Both the position numbers and the translations under genes were made by a program. A stretch of DNA of 28,484 nt from Nemertoderma westbladi (lineage: Eukaryota > Xenacoelomorpha > Nemertodermatida > Nemertodermatidae). The notes under the pieces are model-generated. The model made no database searches. It had not been told where the DNA came from and saw nothing but the letters and a program-made list of their open reading frames with translations. Location: contig JAUCBJ010001823.1 in assembly GCA_032718475.1 (NCBI GenBank), positions 1 through 28,484 of the forward strand. The letters run 5' to 3'. Below are positions 8,587-16,705 of the stretch, in pieces (the first letter of the stretch is position 1; every line of letters begins with the position of its first letter).

Positions 8587-9672
8587 ATGTCTCGGCGTCA
8601 GTCGCAGGCTGCTCGAGTCGATATGTCGAAGCTGTTCAGCTGTGACTCCTGTGCAGCTCTGTTCGCTGAAAAAAAGAACTTCGACGAACATTCGAAGAAC
8701 TGTGGGTCGCAGGAGCCAAGTATTTCGAACTGCCCACACTGCAAAAAGAAGGTCTCAAACTCCAACTGTCTTGCATGTGATATCTGCAATTCGTGGATTC
8801 ACGGAGCGTGCCTTAAACTGTCGGCCGCTGACGTGCAAATTCTAAGCAAATGCAAGAACTGCCGGATCGTCTGTAATGTCTGTGATGGTAAGGGTCCACT
8901 AACTATCGGTGGTTTGGGCTCCAATTGGTCGTTCCCAACCCCCGAAGCCGATGAGTTTATATCCCGCCTAGAAACATCCTTAAAGTCTACAGTGTCGGAC
9001 CTCGGTGCAAAGATCAACCATCTGTTCGAGGATGCTACCGCACAGAACGCAAGCCCCTCGGTCCAATCCGGGACCTGGAGCAGCGTGAGGGGTCGGAAAT
9101 TGCGATCACACAATTCTCAGTCGCAACCGCAAACGCAAACAATGACAGTACACGATGTAACAAAGGAGGTAGCTGACCAACAAAGGCGTTCCGAAAACAT
9201 CGTTATAAAGGGTCTGGTACTTCCAGATAACGAAGCTGAAGATATCACCGCCATTTCAGCTTTTCTATCTGGCGTTTTCGGTCTCAATAACTCCGTGGAC
9301 CGGGTTCTTTTCAGACGGCCTAAATCCAATGAAGACAACAAACCTTCAATGGTGATTGCCAAGCTCTGCTCCGCCACGGCTAAGGCATCGATCATTAAGG
9401 AGAAAAAGAAACTCGCAAACTCCCCTGAGTACTCCTCGGTCTTTGTCTCTCCGGACCTTACGCGTTTGCAGGCGGAGCAGGATTACCAGCGCCGAAAGTC
9501 GCTCCGGGAGTCCCGCAACAAACGCAGTCGCAACTCAAACGAGTTATCATCTACGGACAATAGTTCTACAACCCCAGCATCTCCCGCAGCGATCCCCACT
9601 GCTCAACAGTATAACCAGGACTCTGCTCGCGCCTCGAGGCCGGTTTCCAGTGATCAGCAGGGAAACCAGTAA
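8587..9672 (+). CDS. LINE ORF1 protein with C2HC finger, PHD finger and RRM-like domain
   Basis: 361 residues, the nucleic-acid-binding component of the retrotransposon RNP. Residues 19-39 form a C-x2-C-x12-H-x3-C finger. Residues 49-92 form a PHD-type C4HC3 finger (C49, C52, C64, C67, H72, C75, C89, C92). About 122-150 is an amphipathic helix that may be a coiled coil. Residues 200-315 resemble the RRM-like plus basic C-terminal region of LINE ORF1 proteins (SENIVIKGL, then VFVSPDLTR, then an Arg/Lys-rich stretch). The tail is Ser/Pro/Gln-rich. Met13 is an alternative start. The last codons GGA AAC CAG TAA contain a candidate -1 slippery site, so a minority of ribosomes may read on into ORF2. 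Confidence 0.9.
   Translation: MSRRQSQAARVDMSKLFSCDSCAALFAEKKNFDEHSKNCGSQEPSISNCPHCKKKVSNSNCLACDICNSWIHGACLKLSAADVQILSKCKNCRIVCNVCDGKGPLTIGGLGSNWSFPTPEADEFISRLETSLKSTVSDLGAKINHLFEDATAQNASPSVQSGTWSSVRGRKLRSHNSQSQPQTQTMTVHDVTKEVADQQRRSENIVIKGLVLPDNEAEDITAISAFLSGVFGLNNSVDRVLFRRPKSNEDNKPSMVIAKLCSATAKASIIKEKKKLANSPEYSSVFVSPDLTRLQAEQDYQRRKSLRESRNKRSRNSNELSSTDNSSTTPASPAAIPTAQQYNQDSARASRPVSSDQQGNQ
9660..9666 (+). promoter_or_regulatory. Candidate -1 ribosomal frameshift site GGGAAAC
   Basis: The heptamer fits X XXY YYZ and is phased G GGA AAC in the ORF1 frame, 3 nt (one CAG codon) before the ORF1 TAA (9670-9672). A -1 slip puts ribosomes into the ORF2 frame, which opens only at 9654 after a TGA (9651-9653). 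GGGAAAC is a known efficient slippery sequence, used for example by the vertebrate gene PEG10. A weak bulged stem at 9684-9690 / 9700-9705 lies downstream but is further away than usual stimulators. Confidence 0.6.
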
Positions 9673-12500
9673 AGGGAGACCATCGTTGCTCATCAAACCA
9701 GCACGCGTTTATCAAGTGTTGCTGCTTTAATGCCAGGTCACTGAAAAACAAATTGTCGGACTTGGATGAGTTTCTATCCACTACCCCGTATGATGTGATC
9801 GTGATAACGGAAACCTGGGCCAATGATTCTATTTCTGACGCGATGTTGTCTGGCAGCAAACGTTTCCGGGTCTTCCGGCATGACAGACACGACCGGGTTG
9901 GGGGTGGAGTGGCCCTCCTTGTGCGGAACTCGATAAAGTGCATACCTGTAGCACTTCCTCGTCAAACTACGGACATAGAAGCTGTAGCCATTGACCTCAT
10001 TGACGGCTCTTCACGATTAATATGCGCTTACCGTCCGCCACCTGTTCCCAGCGTTCCTGACACTACTACCGGACTTTGTGAAGCTCTCAACATCCTGTGC
10101 GACACCAACAAACCGTGTGTGATCACTGGCGACTTTAATCTGCCGCTGTTCGATTGGACTGATGTTTCCCACCCGGACAACGATATCTATAACAACTTTT
10201 TTAGTTTCGTTTTGGAATCAGGCCTCTCGCAGGTCCAGTACGAGCCTACCAGAGGTGACAACGTTCTAGACCTTATTTTTACCACGGATGACCATTTTGT
10301 CTCGAGCGTTTCGACGGCTGCTCCATTCTCTACGAGCGAACACGCCACTGTGTCCTTCGATATAATTGGTTCATCTCAGTGTGACAGCTCGGACACCTCT
10401 GCGCCACGTGGTTTTTACGATTTCGCAAATGGTGATTACACAGGTTTTAAGTCATTTATGAGGTCAATTAAATGGGAAGAAGAAGAGTTTGCTTCATGTA
10501 GAACAGTGGACGATTTCTTCCTAGCATTTAGCAAGGTTATGAAAAGTGGTATAAATACTTATATTCCTTACAAGGAATTTTGTAACGATAGCAACCAAAA
10601 GAAGTACCCTCATTACGTCAAGATTTTACAGAAAGCAAAGAAACGCTTGTGGCGCAGGCGTCACTCGGAAGGCGGTATGGCTGCGTATAAATGTGTTGCA
10701 GCGCAAGCTTCCCGCGCCGCTCACCGTGCTGACTGCGAGCGGGAAATCCGGATTCTCAGTTCTGGAAACACAAATGCGATCTTTCGGTACCTGAAGAAAA
10801 AGAACTCCAACAGATCGGACATTGGCCCCCTGAAATACAAAGGTGAAACAGTAATTGATGACGAAACTAAGGCTACCATTTTTTCCTCTGTCTTTTCAGA
10901 AAATTTTACCCCTGACAATAATGTGCCTTTAAATTTTAACCGCAAAGTACCCTATAATGTTAATTTATCTTCTGTTGATTTTAATCCTGTAAATGTTTTA
11001 ACTTTTTTACATAAACTAGCTCCAAAACACAGTTCCACCCCGGACGGGTTCCCGGCTATTCTATTTTCTAAACTAGCTTGTACCATAGCAGCGCCCTTAT
11101 CAGTTATTTTCCGTGTCTCTTTTGAATCGCACGCCCTTCCATCTGTTTGGCTCACTGCCTACATTATACCTGTATTTAAAAAGGGCGATTCATCAGACCC
11201 TTATAATTACAGACCTATCTCCCTCACGTGCATAACCTGTAAGATAATGGAAATGGTAATTAAAGATGCTTTGATAAATTACCTGTTAACAAACAAATTA
11301 ATTACCCGGGCACAACACGGTTTTTTAAAGAGAAAAAGTACATGTACACAATTATTAGATTGTCTTTCCGATTGGTGCAAACTTATAGATAAGCGTAAAA
11401 ATGTAGATGTAATATATGTAGATTTCTCTAAAGCGTTCGATTCTGTCGTACATAGTAAACTTCTGTGTAAATTATCGGGGTATGGTGTTTGTGGGAGTCT
11501 ATTAGATTGGTTTAAAGCATTTTTATCCAACAGATCTCAGCAAGTTTTGGTGGGCAATATGTTTTCACAGGTTTGTGCAGTTATCTCTGGTACGCCGCAA
11601 GGCAGTGTTATCGGACCTTTACTTTTTATGTTATTTATCAACGACTTACCTGACCTTCTTTTACCAGTTAGTGCCAAGTTATATGCCGATGATGTGAAAA
11701 TATATTCCTCCTCTGATCAGCAAAATTATATTGTCACTGCTCTTCGGCAACTGGAGACTTGGGCGTCAGAATGCCAGCTAAACTTAGCTGCTCATAAATG
11801 TTTTGCGGTTTATATTGGTGCGACTAATCCTAAGCATATATATTTTTTAAACAGTGCTGTGCTTAAATCTGAATCCTCCTGTAAAGATCTTGGCCTTTTA
11901 ATTGCCCCTGATCTCAAGTTTAATATTTACTGCAAGGCTCAGGTTGCGAAAGCCTTTAGAGTAATTAACATGCTTTTTAGAAACATTGTCTCCACAAACA
12001 AGTCGGCTTTACTAACAGCATATAAATCTATGGTGCGTCCTCTACTTGAATATTGTACCCCTGTGTGGTCTCCGTTTACAAAGAGATTTATAAACCTCGT
12101 GGAACGTGTACAACGGTACTTCTGTAGGCGACTCTTTCTTAGGTGCAATCTGTCCCCCGCTACTTATATTGATCGCTTACATTTTTTGAATTTGCAGCCG
12201 CTAGAGGTACGTAGACATGTTTTCGATTTAAAGATGGTCTACCGTATAAAACACGGACTGGTAGATCTTGAGAGCGCCCAGTACTTTTCTGAGCCGCCTC
12301 GTTCAGGTCTGAGAGGCCACAACCAAAAGCTTTTTGTACCTCGCTGTCGGCTGCAGATATACAAACATTATTTTTCAAATCGTGTTGTGCCGCTCTGGAA
12401 CTCCTTGCCGTCTGAAACTGTTGGTGCAAAATCAATTTCAATATTTTCTCATTTGCTACTTGATTTCGATTTTATGCCTTTCTGTAACTTTGATATCTGA
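9660..12500 (+). CDS. LINE ORF2: apurinic-type endonuclease plus reverse transcriptase
   Basis: Catalyses target-primed reverse transcription: the endonuclease nicks target DNA and the RT copies element RNA. Numbered from TTG 9753 there are 915 residues, but the conserved endonuclease N-terminus NARSLKNK (9729-9752) precedes that codon, and no ATG exists in frame between 9654 and there. Endonuclease motifs: TETW (16-19), TGDFN (125-129), SEH (195-197). RT motifs: NYRPISLT, DFSKAFD (557-563), GTPQGSV (613-619), YADD (644-647). The C-terminus has the usual VPLWNSLPSE block. No RNase H is seen. The frame is fully open. The start given here is the proposed frameshift site; reinitiation or non-AUG initiation is the alternative. 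Confidence 0.9.
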   Translation, partial: GKPVKGDHRCSSNQHAFIKCCCFNARSLKNKLSDLDEFLSTTPYDVIVITETWANDSISDAMLSGSKRFRVFRHDRHDRVGGGVALLVRNSIKCIPVALPRQTTDIEAVAIDLIDGSSRLICAYRPPPVPSVPDTTTGLCEALNILCDTNKPCVITGDFNLPLFDWTDVSHPDNDIYNNFFSFVLESGLSQVQYEPTRGDNVLDLIFTTDDHFVSSVSTAAPFSTSEHATVSFDIIGSSQCDSSDTSAPRGFYDFANGDYTGFKSFMRSIKWEEEEFASCRTVDDFFLAFSKVMKSGINTYIPYKEFCNDSNQKKYPHYVKILQKAKKRLWRRRHSEGGMAAYKCVAAQASRAAHRADCEREIRILSSGNTNAIFRYLKKKNSNRSDIGPLKYKGETVIDDETKATIFSSVFSENFTPDNNVPLNFNRKVPYNVNLSSVDFNPVNVLTFLHKLAPKHSSTPDGFPAILFSKLACTIAAPLSVIFRVSFESHALPSVWLTAYIIPVFKKGDSSDPYNYRPISLTCITCKIMEMVIKDALINYLLTNKLITRAQHGFLKRKSTCTQLLDCLSDWCKLIDKRKNVDVIYVDFSKAFDSVVHSKLLCKLSGYGVCGSLLDWFKAFLSNRSQQVLVGNMFSQVCAVISGTPQGSVIGPLLFMLFINDLPDLLLPVSAKLYADDVKIYSSSDQQNYIVTALRQLETWASECQLNLAAHKCFAVYIGATNPKHIYFLNSAVLKSESSCKDLGLLIAPDLKFNIYCKAQVAKAFRVINMLFRNIVSTNKSALLTAYKSMVRPLLEYCTPVWSPFTKRFINLVERVQRYFCRRLFLRCNLSPATYIDRLHFLNLQPLEVRRHVFDLKMVYRIKHGLVDLESAQYFSEPPRSGLRGHNQKLFVPRCRLQIYKHYFSNRVVPLWNSLPSETVGAKSISIFSHLLLDFDFMPFCNFDI

Positions 12501-12835
12501 TATTATTACTTTATCTGATATAATTTAATTATTGTTCATATCATCCATGGTCCAAATTTTAGTTTTACTTATACCCAATTTCTTACCGTCCTGAGTGTAG
12601 CTGAAATGATTTTATTTCTGAAAATTTTTATAAATCCGTTTTTCTTCAAAATTTCCGAAATTCTACATCCTACTGTATGTATACTCATAAATCTACTGTA
12701 TGTATAGTGAACTTTAAACCTACACTGTAAGTGCCTGGTGCCTAGTGGTGGTCTCCCTCTAACGTGTTTTATTTGTTTGTATAAATTGTTGTATTTTTTA
12801 CCATTAAAGAGCGCTAATAATAATAATAATATAAT
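12501..12835 (+). other. LINE 3' UTR and (AAT)n tail
   Basis: AT-rich non-coding sequence between the ORF2 stop and CTAATAATAATAATAAT. The end of CR1-type elements is the region recognised by the RT; a specific stem-loop was not resolved. Confidence 0.65.
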
Positions 12836-12904
12836 ACCGGTACCGGTACTGTAATACTGTAATATAGTCAGACAGTACGTAGTAATTGCAAAATGTCTTG
12901 GTGA

Positions 12905-12981
12905 ATGGTTGGCGCGCATTGACTGATTGAATGTCATGGCTGGCAGGCTGGGGCTGGCGCGCTTTTCGTTTTACCAGAACC
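12905..12981 (+). repeat. GGCGCGC-containing local repeat, copy 1
   Basis: Contains GGCGCGCATTGA and GGCGCGCTTTTCGTTTTACC followed by AGAACCC. The same blocks recur at 15330-15395 and 16615-16705. Confidence 0.75.
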
Positions 12982-13468
12982 CGTCATGCCGAGGTAGAAT
13001 AAAACGTCTGTCCTTATCTGATCTGATCTGATCTGATCTGACAGCATCTGATCCTATAACCAATCAGGAGAAAGAAATGTAATATTTACCTAACTGTCTG
13101 TTAGGTAAATAGCCAATAGCTGAATAGGGGATCACGTTTCACGTTGCCCTGTTAAGTATCAGTATCATCATATGAAGTAGCAGTACAGGCATACCGGTAT
13201 GCATCTAAATGCACAAAGGCATGTTATTATATATTAAAAATGTGATATAGGATGAAGGTTTGTTACGCTATAGGCAGAAAGGGAAGGCAGGAAGGGGTAT
13301 CTCTCTAGGCCTCTGTGTAGGCCTAGTGTGTATATGAAGAAACACTTAACATGCCCCATATTGCCAGCCTGCCAGCTGATACAGTGGTGTTTACAGTATA
13401 CCCAGACGATGAAGGAATATCTGAATATGGGAAGGTCGGATGGGAATGTGGGAATTAATAAACGCTGT

Positions 13469-13684
13469 TGTTACCTTCCAATTGAAGGAAAAGAGCAGGT
13501 TACAGCGGCTGTAATTTCTAACCAAAACAATAAACGACGTTGTTACCTACCAATTGAGGGAAAGGAGCAGGTTACAGAGACAGGGTTTTCTAACCAAAAC
13601 AATAAACGATTTTGTTACCTACCAATTGAGGGAAAGGAGAATGTTACCGCGGCTGACTTTTCTAACCAAAACAATAAACAACCA
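13469..13684 (+). repeat. Three tandem 72-bp units with conserved flanks and variable core
   Basis: Units start at 13469, 13541 and 13613, each beginning TGTTACCT and ending near CTAACCAAAACAATAAAC. Most differences fall in a 12-nt core (GCGGCTGTAATT, GAGACAGGGTTT, GCGGCTGACTTT). The + frame stays open through all three (CYLPIEGKE per unit) because 72 is divisible by 3 and several differences are synonymous; this alone does not show coding. Related single copies lie at 826-880 and 8206-8268. Confidence 0.85.
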
Positions 13685-13837
13685 GCGGGCCCTTCCCACA
13701 TTCCCATCCACCCACCCACCCATGTGGCAATAATAGGTTGATAAATAATTAGCATAAACATAATTAGTTAAGTACTATTATGTACTAGTAAGGTATTCTG
13801 GTATTCTTCACATCCCAGTAAAAAATCCGCATTCGTA

Positions 13838-14108
13838 ATCGTAACTCATGGGATGGCGCATATTTCACGCATTCGTAACGCATTCTGAAATGTTACATAG
13901 ATGAACCATGCGATACGAATGCGAAAACCGAACCAAATACGCATCCTTTATTCGCATATCGAATCTAATACGAACCTTATTCGAATCCCGCACATTCTAC
14001 GAATGCGCCCCTAATCTTATACGAATGTTTCCCGCACACTATACGAATGCGTCCTGCATGTTATATACGAATGTTTCCCACGCTATACGAATGCGTTACG
14101 CGTCAAGA
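13838..14108. repeat. Degenerate array of TACGAATG/CGCATTCGTA units
   Basis: TACGAATG or close variants recur through the stretch, most regularly at about 14019, 14041, 14065 and 14085 (22-24-bp spacing) with alternating continuations TTTCCC and CGTCC/CGTTA. Confidence 0.65.
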
Positions 14109-14164
14109 GCACCACTCACTTTCAGACGTAGGCCTAAATCGACATAGATCTGATGATTTTATTA

Positions 14165-14404
14165 TCTAGAATATTAATTTCAAGCTTCTAATTAATTTAA
14201 TTAATCTTATTAATTTTGTATTATTGATGGTTTTATTATTTTTTATGATAGTTTATTATTATATTATTTTATTATTATATTATATTATTTATTTTATTAT
14301 TATATTATATTGTTTTAATTTAATATTATATATATTTTATTATTATTTTTTTATATATTTTATAACTTATTTATTATCGAAAAAAAACGAATTAATATTC
14401 TAGA
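14165..14404. repeat. AT-only block bounded by a perfect 15-bp inverted repeat
   Basis: TCTAGAATATTAATT (14165-14179) and its inverse complement (14390-14404) enclose about 210 bp of nearly pure A+T with TTATTATA-type simple repeats. Could be a tiny MITE or slipped simple sequence. Confidence 0.6.
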
Positions 14405-14620
14405 ATATAGTAAAAAAAACATTGAAATTATGTTGATGGTAGCAGTTACCGGTAATTAACTGCTACAGTAGGTATATCAGTAGACTTTTTAATGGCGTTT
14501 TATAGCGAATTAAACAAATTCGACCTGGAGGCCTAAGAAACGGTGTGAAAATATCACCATACACACGTACAATTTAATAAAAATGCCGCATGCTTTATAA
14601 TATGTTTTTGGTACGGTACT

Positions 14621-14845
14621 GTACTGTAGGTCAGGTGAGATAAATAATGACAACATAAAACTACTGTAATAACTGTGGGAAATGTGTACTACTGTACAGG
14701 GGCGAAAACTATGGGTGGGGGGGGGGGGGGAGGGGGGGGGGGGGTGGGGTGCCTACATACTATAAGTATGCCTACATACTGTAGTTCAATAAGTTAATAC
14801 AGTAGTTTTATGTTGTCATTATTTAACTCACCTAGCCTACAGTAC
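14621..14845. repeat. Foldback with 50-bp arms and G-rich loop
   Basis: 14621-14670 and 14796-14845 are inverse complements with 4 mismatches in 50. The loop contains GGGT, G14, A, G13, T and GGGG (14713-14749), a strong G-quadruplex candidate on the + strand. Confidence 0.85.
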
Positions 14846-15000
14846 ATTACACAGTATATCAAGCATGTTGGTAAAGGGAACAGGTTTACATACCAAAATT
14901 AATAATAATTTCTAGCTTATTTTATTTGAATTCCTTTTAGTTCGTTTCAGTTAGTCTTTTAGTTAGTATCGTTGTTTCAGAGGGGGAGGTGTTATATTGA

Positions 15001-15019
15001 CCCCCCCCCCCCCCCCCCC
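15001..15019. repeat. Poly-C tract (19 nt)
   Basis: Uninterrupted C run at the 3' side of the minus-strand SINE, where it would read as poly-G. Confidence 0.95.
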
Positions 15020-15240
15020 GGGTTTAAGGGGAATACCGAGGAAACTTCACATGCTGACATAGGCATAAAGTCCAGAACTCATTTAGCTATCATTTAAGGA
15101 TGCAAGGCGGAGATGCCTCGTTAAACCCTTCAAAACATTCGTGCCAAAACGAAAACTACCTTGGCCCCCATGCCGGGATTGAACCCACAACCTCCGCGAG
15201 ATGTGAATTCAATATAACCACTACACCAAGGTGGGCTCTG
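15020..15240 (-). mobile_element. tRNA-derived SINE
   Basis: On the minus strand an A box TGGTGTAGTGG (15218-15228) and a B box GGTTCAATCC (15176-15185) both fit the RNA polymerase III consensus fully, with 32 nt between them, as in tRNA-derived SINE heads. ACCTTGG and CCAAGGT flank the head as a perfect 7-bp pair, but the T-arm spacing is too long for a functional tRNA. About 140 nt of unrelated body follow to the poly-C/G tract. Confidence 0.65.
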
Positions 15241-15329
15241 AACCAAGGTGGAACAAGTGTCAGATACCGTCAGATCAGATCAGATCAGATCAGATAAGGA
15301 CAGACGTTTTAGCCATCCTACGTCATGCC

Positions 15330-15395
15330 TGTGTGGCGCGCTTTTCGTTTTACCAGAACCCGTGTGGCGCGCTTTTTGTCAATATTCCATAGGCC
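15330..15395 (+). repeat. GGCGCGC-containing local repeat, copy 2
   Basis: Two GTGTGGCGCGC boxes with TTTTCGTTTTACCAGAACCC between them, then TTTTTGTCAATATTCCATA. It lies between the two 2.3-2.4-kb elements. Confidence 0.75.
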
Positions 15396-15413
15396 TATAG
15401 CAGTTAGGTACAA

Positions 15414-15696
15414 TGGCCAAATCTGGCAACCTCAAAAGTTGCCACACATGGCAATGTTTATTGCCAAATCTGGCAACTTTTGGTTTTTCTAATTTTCGCA
15501 CGCCCAGAAGCAAAATCGCATTTTGGTAAATATGTAAGTGAAAAGAGCGCGAAATTTAAATATAATTGACCATATAAGAAAAAAAATCATCGTCTGAATT
15601 TCTCTTAGCAATAGGCCGAAATGTACCTAAAATAATTATTGCCATTTTTGGCAACCATTAGAATTAAAGAAAAATAATGGTTGCCATTTTTGGCAA
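15414..15696. repeat. Left cluster of TTGCCA/TGGCAA 16-bp dyads
   Basis: Dyads at 15414-15429, 15439-15454, 15461-15476, 15639-15654 and 15681-15696. The arms are constant (the first begins TGGCCA) while the 4-bp centres vary (AATC, CACA, AATC, TTTT, TTTT). The last two sit in an imperfect inverted repeat spanning about 15631-15703. Confidence 0.85.
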
Positions 15697-15817
15697 CAAT
15701 TATTATTGTGCAGCCCTGTCAGTTACTCTGTCATTGTAAATTACTTCAAAATTGCTTACTGCTTGCTTACCCTTGTGCTTGCTCCAGGTTGGAATTTATG
15801 TAGAGTTTGCTCAACAT

Positions 15818-15939
15818 GTGTGGCGCGGATTAAGGATCCTGGCGCGTAGTGACAGGGGCGTGTGGCGCGGATTAAGGATCCTGGCGCGTAGTGACAGGGG
15901 CGTGTGGCGCGCATTGAGGATCCTGGCGGTCCTGGCGCG
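15818..15939. repeat. 42-bp tandem repeat, about 2.9 copies
   Basis: Units start at 15818, 15860 and 15902 with GTGTGGCGCG; the first two are identical (GGATTAAGGATCCTGG within) and the third is shorter and diverged. Confidence 0.9.
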
Positions 15940-16064
15940 AATATGGATGTAGGGTTAGGTTAGGACAGTAGGAGGTAGCGTAGCAGAGCAGTGCACTGGC
16001 AACACATCCCACTCTACAGCTCTATTTGAAATTATTCTATAGGTTTAAAAAGATTGAAAAATGT

Positions 16065-16520
16065 CCGCTCGCTTCGCTCGCGTTTATACTATAAACCTAC
16101 TCTTAGCACTGTCTGGCTGTGGACAAATGGAAACAGACGGATTGAGCATGACCATTAAAAACATGACTTGTTTCAAAAGTTTTTCAATTGTCAGATTCTT
16201 CAAACCAATAAAACCATGACAGCCTGCATGATTCAGCAGAATTTCCGTGCTCGCTACGCTCGCCAGTCTCGCAATTTAATGACATCTGCATTTCTGCATT
16301 TGAAAACAGTCGCTTTGCCTACTTTAAATGCTGAAATGTTAAAATTTTCGTGCTCGCTACGCTCGCATCTTGATCACATCTGCATTTAAAAACAGTCAGT
16401 TGACGTTTACCTACTACTACTACTACTACAACTATACAGCACTATCTGACTATTACTGTCAGACTGTATTTATGTTAACATAATCAGATATAATTGGAAA
16501 ATTTCCTTGCTCGCTACACT
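16065..16520. repeat. Four dispersed GCTCGC-TNC-GCTCGC motifs
   Basis: Near 16065, 16249, 16351 and 16509 the sequence reads GCTCGC, a TAC/TTC triplet and GCTCGC or ACTCGC, usually after an AAATTTTC-like stretch. Probably a decayed tandem array. Confidence 0.6.
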
Positions 16521-16614
16521 CGCATTTTAATGTTAAAATACTGTAGGGCTACAGCATTATAAACTGATAAATTATTACAATTAAGCAATTACTGCAAAAT
16601 TTCATAGTCAATTG

Positions 16615-16705
16615 TTGGCTTGGCGCGCATTTGATATCATGGGTGGCGCGATTTTCGTTTAACCAGAACGCGTGTGGCGCGCTTTTTGTCAGTATTCCAT
16701 ATAGG
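16615..16705 (+). repeat. GGCGCGC-containing local repeat, copy 3
   Basis: TTGGCTTGGCGCGCATT, then GTGGCGCGATTTTCG, then GTGTGGCGCGCTTTTTGTCA and TATTCCATA: the same order of blocks as at 12905-12981 and 15330-15395. Confidence 0.75.

Larger units (their letters stand above)
8540..12835 (+). mobile_element. Apparently full-length CR1-like non-LTR retrotransposon (LINE)
   Basis: Contains ORF1 (8587-9672), ORF2 (about 9660-12500) and a 3' UTR of some 330 bp ending in a short (AAT)n run (about 12815-12832). A microsatellite tail in place of poly-A is typical of the CR1/L2 group. Both ORFs are undamaged, so the copy is probably young. The 5' boundary is not defined: I place it just before the ORF1 leader, and no target duplication was found. 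Confidence 0.85.
12982..15329. mobile_element. 2.3-kb DNA element with long terminal inverted repeats and 9-bp target duplication
   Basis: 13000-13042 and 15269-15311 are exact inverse complements over 43 bp, including AAAACGTCTGTCCTTATCTG and the same number of TCTGA pentamers. About 10 further outer bases are partly conserved (GAGGTAGAAT versus TAGGATGGCT). Immediately outside, CGTCATGCC occurs directly at 12982-12990 and 15321-15329. A 9-bp duplication with long inverted repeats is typical of Mutator-like elements. The interior has no transposase; it holds a 72-bp tandem array, a TACGAATG array, an AT-only inverted repeat, a foldback with a G-rich loop, a poly-C tract and a tRNA-derived SINE. 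It is non-autonomous, and superfamily placement is inference. Confidence 0.65.

Noticed and set aside
9684-9705. Bulged stem downstream of GGGAAAC as the frameshift stimulator
   Set aside because: Only 6 base pairs with a bulge and 17 nt from the heptamer, further than typical stimulators; kept only as a weak possibility.
9753-9755. TTG codon as the true start of LINE ORF2
   Set aside because: The conserved endonuclease N-terminus begins upstream at 9729, so translation must start or enter before this codon.
13328-13741. 137-codon frame across the 72-bp tandem repeats as a repeat protein
   Set aside because: The frame stays open only because the unit is a multiple of 3; the same sequence occurs elsewhere as isolated non-coding copies, one in the opposite orientation.
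15157-15233. Functional tRNA gene
   Set aside because: A and B boxes are good, but arm lengths do not close a cloverleaf and unrelated SINE body follows.
15752-15952. Repeat-encoded peptide with VWRGLRILARSDRG units
   Set aside because: Explained by the 42-bp tandem repeat; no independent coding evidence.
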